Shown piece by piece: positions 63,479-64,000 of a stretch of DNA of 64,000 bases (its first letter is position 1; every line of letters begins with the position of its first letter). Both the position numbers and the translations under genes were made by a program. The notes beneath the pieces were generated by a model. The model saw only the letters and a list, made by a program, of their open reading frames with translations, searched no databases and had not been told where the DNA came from. Location: assembly GCA_016718035.1 (NCBI GenBank), contig JADKEK010000001.1, forward strand, positions 372,001 through 436,000, written 5' to 3'. This DNA is from Bacteroidota bacterium (lineage in GTDB: Bacteria > Bacteroidota > Bacteroidia > Chitinophagales > BACL12).

Positions 63479-64000
63479 TTAAACTTTGTATTTTTTCCAT
63501 TTACCACTTTTAAGGTATTTCCAACATAACCACGCTAGTACCAGCCAGTAAACAAATTCACTGGTCCAGGCAACTGCAAGGCTTGCATCGAGTACTTCAA
63601 TGATGATAACAACATAAACCATATAGACAACAAGCGTAATCAATTCCAATAACAATGAATATCTGGTTGCTCCTGTTCCGGTTACTGCTCTGAATAATAC
63701 ACTAGAAACCGCCATCATCATCAAACAAATACCCACAATTCGGACAGGGTCGATGGATAGGGCTACGATGGCTTCGTCGTTGGTGAATATCCGGATAAAC
63801 ACCTGTGGCCAAATCATGATAAAGGCAAAAAATATCAGCGAAAAGCCAAGTGCTACAACAATAACCCGTTTTAATAGCACAAAAATCTCTGAATGTCGGT
63901 TTTGCCCCAGGAGGTTACTCACCAGGCTGTTTGTCGCATTGGCAATTCCCCAGGTTGTTACACCTAACACCATGTAAACTTCTTTAGCCACATTAGAAGC
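63479..64000 (-). CDS. MATE-family efflux transporter, C-terminal part (5' end outside window)
   Basis: The minus frame is open to the window edge (174 codons). Helices with GVTTWGIANATNSLVSNLLG, FAFIMIWPQVFIRIFTNDEA and FRAVTGTGATRYSLLLELIT are the conserved second-half motifs of MATE exporters (the 'V-x-x-x-L-G-x-x-x-x' and 'G-x-G-x-T' regions). It exports cationic drugs or metabolites by Na+ or H+ exchange; substrate unknown. The first residues (ASNVAKEVYMV) continue from outside, so the GTG/ATG inside is not the true start. Confidence 0.85.
   Translation of the reverse strand, partial: ASNVAKEVYMVLGVTTWGIANATNSLVSNLLGQNRHSEIFVLLKRVIVVALGFSLIFFAFIMIWPQVFIRIFTNDEAIVALSIDPVRIVGICLMMMAVSSVLFRAVTGTGATRYSLLLELITLVVYMVYVVIIIEVLDASLAVAWTSEFVYWLVLAWLCWKYLKSGKWKKYKV

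Noticed and set aside
1..64000. Prophage, restriction/defence island or integrative element
   Set aside because: No integrase, phage structural, restriction or toxin-antitoxin genes are recognisable; the only mobile trace is the RAYT remnant and its repeats.

Overview
The window is AT-rich chromosomal DNA from a member of the Bacteroidota. The sequence evidence is: secreted proteins with type IX secretion C-terminal sorting domains of both type A and type B (gliding motility-associated), a TonB receptor/DUF4249 pair, a nusB-DUF1573-yajC-ybbR-coaE gene order, a HemC-HemD fusion, TAnnTTTG promoter boxes and few Shine-Dalgarno sequences. Genus cannot be told from this; the gene content fits the Saprospiria/Chitinophagia side of the phylum (inference).

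Layout. 1-4754 (minus): a truncated polytopic membrane protein, a polysaccharide flippase and a copper P-type ATPase. 4875-8019: a Tat-exported superoxide dismutase, tRNA-His, and a frameshifted CPA2 antiporter. 8187-10362 (minus): five small membrane proteins. 10587-14517: lpxK, purine nucleoside phosphorylase and a Porin_10-type porin. 14587-15512: two arrays of 55-bp REP-like repeats around a gutted REP-associated tyrosine transposase. 15711-20747: EamA transporter, a short asparaginase, an 'asparagine synthetase B'-like exported protein and a T9SS cargo. 20975-24444: succinate dehydrogenase sdhCAB. 24519-38615: lipoproteins, T9SS type B cargo, ribE, hscA, pyrD, mnmA, and a tandem pair of subtilases of which the second is broken. 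38756-43281: TonB receptor, DUF4249 lipoprotein, small outer-membrane protein, DoxX. 43437-43583: a likely small RNA with its own promoter and terminator. 43709-47905: a tightly packed five-gene operon of lipoproteins, a Tat-exported alkaline-phosphatase-superfamily protein and a c-type-cytochrome-like lipoprotein. It looks like a split relative of the DUF1549/DUF1553/DUF1501 sets and is the best candidate for an undescribed system. 48062-50856: haem genes hemA and hemCD. 50862-58710: DUF1028 protein, radical SAM protein, coaE-ybbR-yajC-DUF1573-nusB, leucine dehydrogenase. 58803-64000: ABC exporter, DUF3276 protein, BNR-type T9SS protein, PAS protein and a truncated MATE transporter.

A recurrent feature is single-base frameshifts that split otherwise well-preserved genes: the antiporter, two outer-membrane proteins, the cytochrome-like lipoprotein, the DUF1028 protein, the radical SAM protein and nusB. 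Several sit at A/T homopolymers and one hits nusB, a conserved housekeeping gene. At least part of them are therefore probably sequencing or assembly errors. The second subtilase (internal deletion) and the transposase remnant look like real decay.
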